Assembly: GCA_001247695.2 (NCBI GenBank)
Contig: LGRX02026037.1
Location: 1 to 64,000 of the forward strand
Length of the DNA stretch: 64,000 bases
Origin: Cymbomonas tetramitiformis
Taxonomy: Eukaryota; Chlorophyta; Pyramimonadophyceae; Pyramimonadales; Pyramimonadaceae
Reading direction: 5' to 3'
This document shows, piece by piece, positions 1 through 11,034 of the stretch; position 1 is the first letter of the stretch; each line of letters opens with the position of its first letter. The notes below the pieces were generated by a model that was not told where the DNA came from, made no database searches, and was given only the letters and a program-made list of their open reading frames with translations. Position numbers and translations under genes: made by a program.

Positions 1-906
1 AACGACACGCTTTAGGGGTGTAATTTCACCAAAAGCTTGAAGAAAATGGTGGTCCTACCACAAGGACCACCGTTATTTTGAGTATTAGGAGTCACATGGG
101 GGGCTCACGGTGATGCGCATGGTTATACATCTTGAGTTTATGACCAAATAAGATAACTGAATCGGTTACTTCGCACCCTCATCATCATTTCTGCTCTATT
201 TCAGCATGGCGCATGTTCAGCACAATGCAAATTCCGAATTTAGTGAATTTCGGACTTTAGAAATTGGCATTCATCCATTCTAAAATGTACACGCCAGTCG
301 AAAAATAAGATATTTGGATGATGTTAGACTTTCAGAAATTTGCAATACATATATACTTGAAGATTTAATGTGCCGCACACACCAACCTTGCGATATATGC
401 CCTCTAGCAAGCAATTATGATGGCTGGCTGGTCAGCTCGCGTGACCACTGTTTTAGGGGGAAACCAACGAGCCAATATATTAGAGGGGAAGCCAACGAGC
501 CAACGAGCCAATATATGCATTCCAACCGGGCCTACCGCCCAAATATGATTGGGACATATGTATAGGTTCAATTTGATGGTATCCGCGCAGGTGTAGTGTT
601 GATATATGATTGGTAAAAAAATATTGAAGATGAGTCACTAATTTGCCACATTTTGAATGTTCCAAAAAATCCGTTTTGAAAATTTGAGTGTAGAGGTTTG
701 AAATGCGTTCGTCATGGATATATGGGATGGATATAGGCCAAACCAGCGTTCAAATAAATTAATATAGGACCTATATATACCACCTTTCATTGGTTAGACA
801 CCACAAATCACGGGAGATAGCCAATTAAATTATCGGAACAATGGTCCTCGTGGTAGGACCAAATCGTCGATTTGGTCCTACCACAAGGACTGCGGGGCAG
901 TAGCCA
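1..906. mobile_element. Partial DNA-transposon-like element with palindromic ends
   Basis: No convincing gene lies here. Strong hairpins sit near both ends: about 46-69, with arms GGTGGTCCT and AGGACCACC, and about 843-890, where GGTCCT-type and AGGACC-type arms pair twice. The right edge reads GCAGTAGCCA and ends at 906. That resembles the right terminus of the TIR element inside the Ty3 gag gene at 22916-23962 (GGATAGTAGCCA), which also has GATCCTTGTGG-type palindromes near its ends. The left terminus was not found and may lie outside the window. The element directly abuts the truncated ORF that follows and probably interrupts it. Confidence 0.4.
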
Positions 907-912
907 CTTATA

Positions 913-3567
913 ATGATCCGCTTATCATCATCCGGGAAAATAGAAGCTTACATATATGACCCCTTTGGAGATAAAGCCGAAAGAGAAACCATTAATATGA
1001 TTGAGGTAGCACTCAAAACCTGGCTGAAAATTTTCATAACCATTACAGAGTATAAGGAATCCACAATTACCATTAGCAAGGATACATTTCAAACAGATAC
1101 ATATAACTGTGGCACATGGGTAGCAAAAACCGCCTTCAAATGGGCACAATGGAACAGAGGTTCGCACCAGACCTCATTTTTCGAGTACCTAAAATCTGAT
1201 TTATGTAGTGGGGAGTATGGCGACAAAACAATGCAAAAGGAAATACATAAATACCGATTAGAAATGAGGAAAGAAATAGGACTGCTGGCCAAGAATACCC
1301 GCAACACACTGGAGCTCAAACACTTGGAGCACGCTGGAAACGACGCCGCAATCAGCGGCCCAAATATGACCTCACCTTCCCACCATATCCTCACACGTAG
1401 AGGTGCCACACCTAAAAAGCAGATAGAAACTCTGATAGAAACTTTTAGACTGAAATGGAAGACACACACCACTAATGAAACAATTGTTTCAGAAGCCATC
1501 GAATCGCATAGGAAATATCACCACACCTCGAGCACGGATAACACCAACATTCAAATCCATCTTCTTGTGACTAATGACATATGGTCAACTGCATTCCACA
1601 TCATTCCAGAAAGAAAGATTATTCACTGTGAGTTTGATATCTCTAACAATAAATACCAGAAAGACATTTTCACACTTCTCCCTCAAGACCTAAGTGTGCA
1701 CCGCATAACCTTGAAACTGGGAGTACATCCGAATAACATGGGGATTTTCAATTTTACACTAGCCCACAAAGCCTTTCACATCTTGCACAACACTAAATTC
1801 TTCTCAGCAGCACAATTAAACAGAGACCTACTATACGAACTTGAAAACCTAAATATTAGAATTCTACCACAAACGGGCAGAGAAGCTAGGATAATCAAAC
1901 ACGAAAATAACAAAGCCATTTCGACCATACGACAATCACTGAGAACTCACCTTCCGAAAATTGATGCACATCCAACAAAGCCAAATTCTGAAAACAAAGA
2001 CTGTAAATCCACCCACACTGCTTATAATCACCTCATCTCAGGCAAAGGAAAGCCTTCTTGTGAAACCCACACATATGGATACCGCAGGAAGCACTCTCAT
2101 AAACAAAAGAGAATAATCCTTAAAACCAAATGCACAAACAAAATCTTTGATATTGAGAACATTTATGACGCAGATGGCAGATGCATACTACAAAAAGCAA
2201 AACACAAAAGCGCCATGAAACAGTCGGAAGAAATAGACCGACTCACAAAACTACAACTAGCACAACACTCTAACAATTTGATTATAATGGGTATGAATAT
2301 GAGAGGCCTCCGACACCACAAAGAAGATAAAGACAGTTTAATCAAATTAGAAACAATCTGCAATCTTTTAATCGACGGACGGGCTGATATAATATGTATA
2401 TCAGAAACCAAGGTAAATACTGAAAACCTTGCATTAATTAAAACCCTAATGACACAAAAAGGAATCCAATTTCGCACGTCTCATGTAAATGAAAGAGCTT
2501 CCATTGGTTCCATGATCCTATGGAATCCGAAAAGTTTACCACTATCCACCTCGGTCACCACAATCGATGGAGATGCAAAGAGAGCAGTAATGACCAAATT
2601 TTCAGGAAATAACGGTTTTGAGCTCTACATAGCCAGCGGTTATATGAATGATGCTACACTAGTAGAGGAACAAGTGGAATTATATGACACACTTACTGAC
2701 TGGGCAGGGAAGGCAGGAAATAATCCAAAAAAGGCCTACGTAGAGATAGGTGACAAAAACTGTACCATTACCCCAAATCAGCGGGTGTCAGGTGGAAGTT
2801 ACATGTCATATCAAGAGCATGTCGAAAAGAATAAGCATCTTTTAACTTATTTCAACAATGACAGATGTTCTCTTAATGAACTGATAATAATGGACCGTAA
2901 TCCAAACACGGAAATTTTCACACATGTCATATCCAAAAACTCAAAAGCAAAACTCACCCATATCATGGCCAACACAACTATGGCAGAAATGACAGTTAAA
3001 ACAGGATGGACGGAGGAAAACCCTTATATCATCTCCGACCACGGGATAGTATGGGCTGAATTTAAGCTCCCTCAAAACGACACCAAACCGGAGATTTCTA
3101 CCGATACAACTTTGCCAACACCTAGATTTAATGGTGCCAAGGAAACCACACATGATGAGTACCCAGGGTACCCAATTAGAATGACAAACAAAAATAAGGA
3201 TACAAAAAGGAAAATAAACAGGAAAGATATTGTAGGACTCCTCGAAGCAAACGGATACAGCACAAATGAACTTGTGCACGCGTGCATCAATAAAAACAAA
3301 GCTAGAGCCGCTATCAGCACCATCAAGGGTGACACCACTGATCTCGATCTTAAACGGGATAATACTGACGGCAGCCCCATAACAGTGAGCAAGCTCATAG
3401 CTAAAAATAAAGAGACAGACACCATAGAGCAATGTCTAAAATGGCACAACAAACCCAAGGAATGGTGGATTCACCTTAATAGCCCATGGCATGCAGCTCA
3501 CTTACTCTCTAGAGGAAAGGGGATGCCGGAAGGTGGTCTAAACTTAGGCTCTGTCCAAGAAGGTTGA
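913..3567 (+). CDS. Mobile-element protein with ULP1-like Cys motif and EEP endonuclease domain, N-terminally truncated
   Basis: An 884-codon ORF, low in GC compared with the Ty3 genes. Near residues 55-75 a stretch reading QTDTYNCGTW fits the catalytic Gln/Cys part of ULP1/C48 cysteine peptidases; the expected upstream His and Asp are missing, cut off by the element ending at 906. From about residue 455 an exonuclease-endonuclease-phosphatase fold is visible: an Asn motif (MNMRGL), ISETK with the metal-binding Glu, a GDKN motif and a C-terminal ISDHGIV. This is the layout of AP-type endonucleases of non-LTR retrotransposons and Helentrons. No reverse transcriptase or helicase is present, so the class is open. 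After about 3545 the homology to the second copy stops and the ORF ends in unrelated sequence. The first ATG is probably not the native start. Confidence 0.5.
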   Translation: MIRLSSSGKIEAYIYDPFGDKAERETINMIEVALKTWLKIFITITEYKESTITISKDTFQTDTYNCGTWVAKTAFKWAQWNRGSHQTSFFEYLKSDLCSGEYGDKTMQKEIHKYRLEMRKEIGLLAKNTRNTLELKHLEHAGNDAAISGPNMTSPSHHILTRRGATPKKQIETLIETFRLKWKTHTTNETIVSEAIESHRKYHHTSSTDNTNIQIHLLVTNDIWSTAFHIIPERKIIHCEFDISNNKYQKDIFTLLPQDLSVHRITLKLGVHPNNMGIFNFTLAHKAFHILHNTKFFSAAQLNRDLLYELENLNIRILPQTGREARIIKHENNKAISTIRQSLRTHLPKIDAHPTKPNSENKDCKSTHTAYNHLISGKGKPSCETHTYGYRRKHSHKQKRIILKTKCTNKIFDIENIYDADGRCILQKAKHKSAMKQSEEIDRLTKLQLAQHSNNLIIMGMNMRGLRHHKEDKDSLIKLETICNLLIDGRADIICISETKVNTENLALIKTLMTQKGIQFRTSHVNERASIGSMILWNPKSLPLSTSVTTIDGDAKRAVMTKFSGNNGFELYIASGYMNDATLVEEQVELYDTLTDWAGKAGNNPKKAYVEIGDKNCTITPNQRVSGGSYMSYQEHVEKNKHLLTYFNNDRCSLNELIIMDRNPNTEIFTHVISKNSKAKLTHIMANTTMAEMTVKTGWTEENPYIISDHGIVWAEFKLPQNDTKPEISTDTTLPTPRFNGAKETTHDEYPGYPIRMTNKNKDTKRKINRKDIVGLLEANGYSTNELVHACINKNKARAAISTIKGDTTDLDLKRDNTDGSPITVSKLIAKNKETDTIEQCLKWHNKPKEWWIHLNSPWHAAHLLSRGKGMPEGGLNLGSVQEG

Positions 3568-5099
3568 AACCTTCTTTGCAAACAAATATTGCATCTCTTC
3601 CTTCTCCCGGAGCTTCCAGTATCTTATGTCCTTGAGTCTGCTCTCTTGGAATGCTTTTGTGACTGTTGGCAGGTTCGCCTCAAGTCTGTTACTCCGTGCC
3701 TCGGCCGTTTCCTGTGGCTTCCTACGAAGACTGTCGCAAGGTATGGTGCTGATGAGGTATTATGTTGCTTCCAGGTCCTTTTCCTTTTCTACCGTTCCCA
3801 GCATTCGGTGTGCTTTTCTCAATGACTGAAGCCATTTGTATAGATAGTTTGATGTGGCTGATGGGACCGGCCTTTTGTGCATCTTTTTTTTCCCCTCGTT
3901 CCAACGATGCAGCACACGCCGCTTTGTTTGCTGATTCATGGAAGTCCCAAGTGTGGACCGTATCTTCTTCACGGGAACTACAGCTATCTATATTCTCTTT
4001 ACTGCCCTCCAATTCTTTGTTTGTGTCTACTAGTTTTTGTAGTCTTTCTCTGTAGGCTTTCCACCCGGTGGCATATTTGAAGATGTATGCTTTGGTTTTG
4101 TCAAGGGCTGCTAGGGGTTTGCCGCAATGACTCCAGTGCTCTGCTTGCAGGTTCTGATGCATGCAGATGTCCCATATGTGCCCTTCTTCATGCTCCTTGG
4201 GTCCTTCGAGTTTTAAGACTTCAGTATTTCCCAAGTGAAAGTGTGTTTTGAGGTATTTCAGGACATCTTTTTTCCCATACTTGATTGGGAATTTCAAGCT
4301 CCAAAGATTACCAATTTTTGTGTAACCATGCTGTGTCACGCCCTCTGGCATGCCAATGCCCCTAGACCGGATGTGTGCAGAATTCCAAGGTGAGTCCATA
4401 TGTATCCACCATTCTTTGGTCTTGTTATGCCACTTTATGCTACCTTGTGTGCTCGTCAGCTTCCCCTTCCATGTGCTTGGGTTTTCCTTTAGGTTGTCTC
4501 CGTAAATATCCTCCTTTTTCATATTGTAGTCTGTGGTGTCACCTAAGACAGTGTTTATTACTTGTGCTGCATTGTTTTGTTCGATGCTTGCATTTGCAAA
4601 ATGCTTTATGGTGTATCCATTTTTTCCCAGTATTCTAGCAATCGCAGCCTTTGTAAGCTTTTTAGAACCTCTTACTGTCTGTGTGTGCTCCAGTCTTACT
4701 GGGAAGCCAGGGTACTTGTCATGGGTGGTGTCGTTTGCTCCGCTCATGCGTGGTTCCTCCGTAGAGGTATGTTTCTGTTTTTCGGGGTGTATCTGCTCTC
4801 CTCTGATGTCAATCTGAGCCCAGACTATTCCGTGGTCTGAAACTATGTATGGGTTCATTTCGAGCCAACCAGCAGCGGTAGCCTCTCATTTGTGTCGCGA
4901 GGTCTTTTTATTTGTCGTGTCGCAAAAAGATTCGTTTATATTAACGACGCTTCGCAGCCTTTTCAGAAATATGCTGTTTTTCATTTCGTTTCCCTTAAAG
5001 GAGCGAAACAGGTTTCCTGGAAAAAAGTGACATCGTACACACCGCACCGCAGGAGATGTCCCTAAAAAATTATGCCGTTGGAAATTTTCCAAAAATTTC

Positions 5100-5620
5100 C
5101 TGCCGATGTCAGCAGTCCTACCCAGGATTGTGTTGAGCGCTCGCGCTTTACCGGCCAATCATGATACGATAGCATCTGAGGGATACCACGAACATGGGTC
5201 ATAAGCAGAATAATTAATTGTAACTTTTATGCCCAAAAATCCTAAATACGATTGATGCTCCACCAATGCCAGAGGTGTCCGTCTTGGGCGAAAGCTCCCG
5301 CGTTTAATCTAACGGTTTTACCGATCTCAGCAGTCCTACCCCGGATTGTCTCGACCGATCGTTCGTAACCGTGCGACAATGAGAGACACGTTTAACAATT
5401 CAAAATTATACCACGAAGATATGCGGAATTTCCAATTATGAGTTTGTCGCAAAACTTAGCTCCCTATAAGGCCAAGGGTGTGTGACTCCGGCGAAAGCTC
5501 CCACGTTTAATCTAACGGTTTACCAATCTAAAGCAGTCTTACATCGGATTTTCATCGAGCGACCGCTCGTAACCGAGCACGAGAGACACGTTTCCCATCC
5601 GATTTTGTACCACGTTCACT
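5100..5620. repeat. Three diverged tandem repeats of about 210 bp
   Basis: The motif CAGTCCTACCC.GGATTGT recurs at about 5118 and 5333, and as CAGTCTTACATCGGATTTT at about 5538. Each copy is followed by a segment ending in a GAGAGACACGTTT-type motif and TACCACG. GCGAAAGCTCC-CGTTTAATCTAACGGTTT precedes the second and third units. The repeats lie inside the Mutator-like element. Confidence 0.6.
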
Positions 5621-6009
5621 TTTTGGATCCTTTGTAATAAATTATAAACGAACGATGAGATGATCGATGACCTACAGGCCAGTCGCATTGAGAGGCCTAA
5701 CGGAGATCTCAAAATTGAGATCGACCAAGCCGTAGTATTTGGTACCTTGGTTTCCGACATCAAGCGGACACTTCAAGATTTTAGTTGGCGGCGCCCGCAC
5801 CATGCAGCCCTACCTCCTGTCCCCTGATCTCTGTACTTTTCGTTTTCATATCTAACCTTTTTATTTGCATCACTGCTACTTCTCTTACACAGGGCTGGCT
5901 ACACTGTGTGGGTTGAACCTGACAGGGGGGGGCATCTTGCGCTGCCCTCGCATCAACTGCATCCGCAGTTCAACCCGTTATTTTGTTTCATAGTAGGGAT
6001 GCTTGGAAA

Positions 6010-6316
6010 CCGGCGGGCTTCTATGCAGCCCGTCGGTTTGGGTGTATGTGTAACATCCTTGCTGAGCAGCGCTTCTTTTTGCAGGCTGGTTTGGTGTTGC
6101 GCTATGTGTGATGCCGCCAGTAACGTTGCTGGCGGTACTTGTACCGTTGCTCTCAAAGGTACTCATCGCGGAGCAATTCTTGTAGGCCGACGGGTTGTAT
6201 TACAGCCCGGCGGTTTCGGTGTCTTTTGCAACCCTTCGTTCAAGCAGCGCTTTTGTATTTTATGCAGTTATCTTTCTTGTTGTGTATTCTGCTGCTGCCA
6301 GCAACGTCACCAGCGG
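6010..6316. repeat. Two diverged tandem copies of about 180 bp
   Basis: CAGCCCGTCGGTTTGGGTGT (about 6027) and CAGCCCGGCGGTTTCGGTGT (about 6203) begin parallel segments. Each runs through CAGCGCTT and TGCAG into a GCCAGTAACGTTGCTGGCGG-like stem (about 6116 and 6296). The duplication lies inside the Mutator-like element; no coding function is seen. Confidence 0.55.
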
Positions 6317-7760
6317 ATTCCGGATCTCTCGGAAATGCTTCACGGGGGCGATAGCTGCACAGTATGTGCAGTGTGGGTTCAAATCCCACCGCTCTCACTA
6401 ACTTTGCGCTGTCATTTTGCAGGATTTTTGCTTACTGTTTTCGAACGCTTGTTTCTCATGCGTGCTGTTTCTCGTTGCGTGTGCACGTGGTTTTATTTTT
6501 AATCTTGGTGCTGACATTTCTGCTTTTATCGTGCAGGTATTTCAAATACTTATCACTCGCTGGCGAAATGCTTCGTTGTCGCCGGGAAATCTGTTTGATT
6601 TGATTTAGCTTTTTAGCGTCCAACTATTTTCAAGGCCCTGATATTTAACCTCGTACTTGAACTTTCTTGTTGTGATATTTCTTATTGTTTCACCATGCAT
6701 GGCTCATTCTTTTAAAATCGTATTTGCACATTTCTTGTAACGAAATCAACCTTTAGTGCTCTGCTTGTGTGTGCATGATGCCCGCTTGCTTGCTAGATGA
6801 ATGCATAGTGCTTGCGCACCCTTGAAATTCTTTCACCGTGTCTATGTACCGCTGGAAGCTGTTAGGCTATTTTTGCGCTTTCGTTATTTTGTTTCGGAAT
6901 TTGGTATATTAAAATCATTCGTCCAGAAAATTTCTGTGAATTTTCACGACAGAAATGAGCGGTGCGCTCATGTTTGTCGCAGGTGCGACAGAAATGAGCG
7001 CAACGCTCATTTATGTCGCACGGTATAATTACAGTTTTGTCGCACGGTGCGACAAAAAGACAGACCTCGCGACAAAAATGAAGTGCTACCAGCCAGCAGC
7101 AGCTGTTCTATCTTCCATTCCTTTGTTTGCCATTATATGAGTTAATTTTGCTTTTGAACTGTTGTTCACAACCCTTGTGAATATCTCATTGCATTCTGGG
7201 TGCATATGTGTGATAAGTTCTGTTAATGTTGGCCTGTCATCATTGAAGTAACTTAAGAGGTGTTTGTTCTTTGTCTGGTGGTCTTTATATGACATCTGCT
7301 GACCTTTTGTTATCCTTTGGCTCTGGGTCAGTGTGCAGTTCCTGTCTCCTATTTCTATGTGCGCCTTGTTTCTGTTGTCTCCTGACTTGGCTGCCCAATC
7401 CTTAAGGGTTTTGTAGAAGTCCTCTTGTTCCTCTTTGAGGCTGGCATCGTTCATGTACCCGCTTGCCACCGAAAATGAGAAACCCTTTATGCCTGTAAAC
7501 CGAATCATACCTGACCTTTTTTGTACCCCGTCCACATAGGTTGCATTGGGTGTCAGCGGGATATCCTTGGGGTTCCATACTATGAGGGACCCTATACTAG
7601 CCCTTTCATCCGTGTGCGAAATTCTAAAGTTTAGACCTTTCTAGAGCATCAAGGTCTTAACCATTGGCATACTTGTGTTTGAGATCTTGGTCTCAGAGAC
7701 ACATATGATGTGCGCTTTTCTGTCCAGCACCAGGTTGCAGATGGTCTCTAGCTTAAAATA

Positions 7761-8055
7761 GCGAACCGTGACAAATTCATTGGATCGACATTCATGATAC
7801 GGCTTCTCGAATCGACCATTTTAATGTAGTCTCTTCTCGGAACTCCAGCGGTACAATTTCTTAAAACGACATTTTCTTTATCACCATCCGTTTTTTTCCA
7901 GCGGCTGGCTTCTTAGCCGGCTTCTTGATTTTTGGGCAAAAAACCAGCGGCTGGCTTCTTATAGCCGAACTTCTTATATACCGTTCTTTACTGTAAGGTT
8001 TTGTAAGGTTTTGTGCTCCCGCTGACACCACGGCATCGAGCAATAGCAGCACGAC
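7761..8055. other. Spacer without a recognised gene
   Basis: A short non-coding stretch. The motif CCAGCGGCTGGCTTCTTA occurs twice (about 7896 and 7949), and TGTAAGGTTT is directly repeated near 7993. A 63-codon lysine-rich minus-strand ORF is present but has no recognisable homology. Confidence 0.4.
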
Positions 8056-8489
8056 TACATTTTAGAAATTAGCCTTTCACATGCCTGACCTCTGAGTATG
8101 AGTATCAGAGTGTTCTAGGCCAACGCCCAAGCGGGGATCCGCAGCTAGTTGGACTGAGAAAGGTCCCTTTGGGCCTGTAACATTCTGTGTGTTCTTAGGG
8201 TTTAGGATTGTGTGCTTGCAGTGACACCTCACTTCTTCATGGTGAGGTGGTGTTATGGAGACGGTGACTTCCACCCCCCTTGGGGACGGGAGCCCCTGTC
8301 CTTCTGTCACTCTTCGATCTGAGGTGCCATGTCAGCACACCAGTTTCCGAGTCCGATAATAAAACACTCAACTTATTTTATCATCTCATCTTTGACTGTG
8401 ACACTCGGGGTTTGCACTGCTTCTTGAGTTGTAGTGACCCGCAAATATATCCACCCTTTGCATATATTGTAATGTTCACGTCACTGTGA
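8056..8489 (+). mobile_element. 5'-truncated remnant of the short LTR element family (SLE-3)
   Basis: About 200 bp of internal sequence resembles the 3' internal end of SLE-1 (CAGCTAGTTGGACTGAGAAAG versus CTAGCTGAGCTGAAAAAGG). Next come the family hairpin (CACCTCAC paired with GTGAGGTG), the polypurine tract GAGGTGGTG ending at 8252, and an LTR of 237 bp (8253-8489). The LTR starts TTATGGAG, carries an ATAATAAAACAC promoter-like stretch and ends CTGTGA. The 5' LTR and most of the interior are missing. A tandem array starts directly after its end. Confidence 0.65.
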
Positions 8490-9690
8490 GCTTCGGGAGC
8501 TGTCCCCACATCGCAGCCGTCACCTCCGTACGTACCCGTGCATAGCAAGCAAAAAACAGCGCATGCCTACGGAAACTGCATGCGTAACATACCACACATA
8601 GACCCCAAAAAAACCCCCCACGGTTCGGGCGCGTGTCCAGGGAGTTGTCCCCACATCGCAGCCGTCACCTCTGTACGTACCCGCGCATAGCAAGCAAAAA
8701 ACAGCGCATGCCTACCGAAACTGCATGCGTAACATACCACACAAAGACCCCCAAAAAACCCCCACGGTTCGGGCGCGTGTCCAGGGAGCTGTCCCCACAT
8801 CGCAGCCGTCACCTCCGTACGTACCCGTGCATAGCAAGCAAAAAACAGCGCATGCCTACGGAAACTGCATGCGTAACATACCACACATAGACCCCAAAAA
8901 AAACCCCCACGGTTCGGGCGCGTGTCCAGGGAGCTGTCCCCACATCGCAGCCGTCACCTCTGTACGTACCCGCGCATAGCAAGCAAAAACAGCGCATGCC
9001 TACCGAAACTGCCTGCGTAACATACCACACAAAGACCCCCAAAAAAACCCCACGGTTCGGGCGCGTGTCCAGGGAGCTGTCCCCACATCGCAGCCGTCAC
9101 CTCTGTACGTACCCGCGCATAGCAAGCAAAAAACAGCGCATGCCTACCGAAACTGCATGCGTAACATACCACACAAAGACCCCCACAAAACCCCCACGGT
9201 TCGGGCGCGTGTCCAGGGAGCTGTCCCCACATCGCAGCCGTCACCTCCGTACGTACCCGTGCATAGCAAGCAAAAACAGCGCATGCCTACCGAAACTGCA
9301 TGCGTAACATACCACACAAAGACCCCAAAAAACCCCCACGGTTCGGGCGCGTGTCCAGGGAGCTGTCCCCACATCGCAGCCGTCACCTCCCTAATTACCA
9401 CATGAAATGCTGCCCACTCGAGCCACTGGAAAAGAAAAGGTCTGCCGCTTGTGTAATACAACACTGAAAAAACTCATTGCCCAAAACCGCACATACTAAG
9501 CATACACTAAAAAAACCCCCACGGTTCGGGCGCGTGTCCAGGGAGCTGTCCCCACATCGCAGCCGTCCCCTCCCTAATTACCGAGTCCGGAAAGCATACA
9601 CCTGCAGGCGCACCATAACCAAAAAAGCCCCACGGTTCGGGCGCGTGTCCATCCAGGGAGCTGTCCCCACATCGCAGCCGTCCCCTCCCA
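8490..9690. repeat. Tandem array with a unit of about 144 bp
   Basis: The anchor AGCTGTCCCCACATCGCAGC starts near 8498, 8787, 8932, 9075, 9219 and 9361, with a one-base variant at 8643. This gives spacings of 142-145 bp and six to seven near-identical units; degenerate copies follow near 9544 and 9659. Each unit has a GTACGTAC core, a GCATGC pair and the GC-rich string GGTTCGGGCGCGTGTCCAGG next to a variable A/C run. The units are open in several frames on both strands. Such parallel openness reflects the repeat itself, so I do not call these ORFs genes. Confidence 0.85.
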
Positions 9691-10615
9691 AACAACTGTG
9701 TCCCAGCAAATGCATCCCCACCCACTGCCAACGCATTCCACAAAATAAGAAGAACATCAAGGTCAACGCACCGCTGGTCCTGGCTGTACCACTGCCGTCT
9801 GGAGGCCCCCCGTGCCGGGCGCAAGGGGGAATGTATTCAAGGGGGCGGCGGGAACGGGCTGCATTCTCTCTACAACAAAATAACGCCAGTAAAATTTTCA
9901 AGACAGAGTCTTGTAACAAGATTTGAATAATAAGTTCTACGGCGCGCCCTACTTGTTTCAAATCGATTGTCCGTCCTTCAAGCAACTACCTCACCTAGTG
10001 TGACGCACGACCTGCTGTACGTACGTACTAGTATGACTGTATGTAGTGCGTGCGTGATGGGTCAAATAAACCTCCAGGCGGACATTTTCATGTGTATAAT
10101 TACTTTGAGTCCCCGCCACCCAAATTATACTCTCTTCAGTCACCAGCAGGACACGGTTTTGGCTTAACTTTCTTGTGTATAATTAATCGAGTCCCCCGCC
10201 GCCCACCATGCATTCAGCAGGACACGGTTTTCACTCGACGTTTCTTATCTTTTGCTCTGACGTACTCGCTCGCGTCCTCGCTCGTTGTTACATCGATGTC
10301 CACGGGCATTCTGAAGACCAGCTGATGACCGAATTGTATAAAACATGTCACGCGGTATAATTTTCATGGACTTAAGAAAAGATAAGAAAACTTAAGAAAA
10401 GTTAAGCAAACTTAAGAAAACTTAAGCGAATACCTTGTTCTAGTGTTCTGTGATTGCCTCAAATCGCCTTCTTGCCGTTCGCGGATTAACGAGTTCACCA
10501 ATCGTCAAAAGTGCCGCCTTATCTTGCAGTGCATGCCGTTTTCGACCACCGCGCGGCATGCGCCGGGATACGGCGACATACAATACCCACCAATTAGGAC
10601 CTTACACGTCGACGT
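9691..10615. other. Non-coding spacer with short duplications
   Basis: No gene is supported. A diverged tandem duplication spans about 10092-10234: TGTATAATTA, CCCCGCC and CAGCAGGACACGGTTTT recur in the same order. An A-rich run based on AACTTAAGAAA fills about 10371-10430. Confidence 0.45.
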
Positions 10616-10741
10616 ATGGTGTCCGAATTCCACCGGAGGCCACCGACACGTAGGACTGCGGGGGTCACCGGCTGAGCGGATGATGCCGCGGCCTCTGAAA
10701 ATCAGTGAAAAACAACATCATGGGAAATTCGGACACCATAG
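10616..10741. repeat. Small inverted-repeat (MITE-like) unit
   Basis: TATGGTGTCCGAATT at the left is matched in inverted orientation by AATTCGGACACCATA at the right, about 125 bp apart. A clear TSD was not found, so this may be a foldback unit or an end of something larger. Confidence 0.45.
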
Positions 10742-11034
10742 GTAGTTTTAAAAAGGCATATCGTAGAGGACTTATGTACAGTAATCACTCACCAATAAGA
10801 AAGTCCTAAATATGGGGTCAGCCAGCGAATTTCGTCAAGTTGTGACCCCCCCCGCCTGCGACCTATGAAACTGCTAAGAATAAGAAATCCCGATTTCGTA
10901 GCTCAGCCAACCAATTTATTATTCTGATTACTTAAGGAGGAGGCAGCCAACTATCTTGAAATTGACACACAGCGACGGCCACAGTAGTAAAATTTTAGTA
11001 TGGATCCTGAAAGCCGTGAGCAGATAAGAGAGCT

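Larger units (their letters stand above)
4877..7090. mobile_element. Mutator-like element, non-autonomous, 2.2 kb
   Basis: The ends are inverted repeats. The left end starts GGTAGC and continues through CATTTGTGTCGCGAGGTCT; the right end, read on the other strand, starts GGTAGC and continues through CATTTTTGTCGCGAGGTCT. Flanking 10-mers AACCAGCAGC (4867-4876) and AGCCAGCAGC (7091-7100) differ at one base and form the TSD. A 9-10 bp TSD with long diverged TIRs fits Mutator-like elements. The insertion splits the minus-strand EEP pseudogene exactly where the coding homology resumes on the other side. No transposase was recognised; the interior consists mainly of diverged tandem repeats. Palindromes built on TGTCGCAC/GTGCGACA crowd the right end (6950-7075). 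Confidence 0.7.
3565..7760 (-). pseudogene. Second, broken copy of the EEP-endonuclease element protein
   Basis: On the minus strand 7760-7091 and 4866-3565 encode a protein closely related to the plus-strand copy at 913-3567. Shared motifs include the ISETK-type Glu motif (here VSETK), WNPK, GDRN, KAKLTHIMAN and VSDHGIVWAQ. The copy is dead: an in-frame TAG lies near 7638, a 2.2-kb Mutator-like element (4877-7090) splits it just before the SDH motif, and a frame change occurs near 3722. It extends past the point where copy 1 stops, giving another roughly 270 codons (WWIHMDSPW, a KYATGWKAY-containing region, then a charged tail). The two copies face each other, tail to tail, around 3.56 kb. 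Confidence 0.6.

Noticed and set aside
6373..6398. tRNA T-arm-like sequence (GTGGGTTCAAATCCCAC)
   Set aside because: No matching 5' acceptor strand (GAGAGCG expected), D-arm or anticodon arm with a U33 could be placed upstream. At most a tRNA-derived fragment.
8567..9464. Long ORFs on both strands through the 144-bp array
   Set aside because: Open frames repeat with the DNA unit in several frames at once; no domain, no start context.
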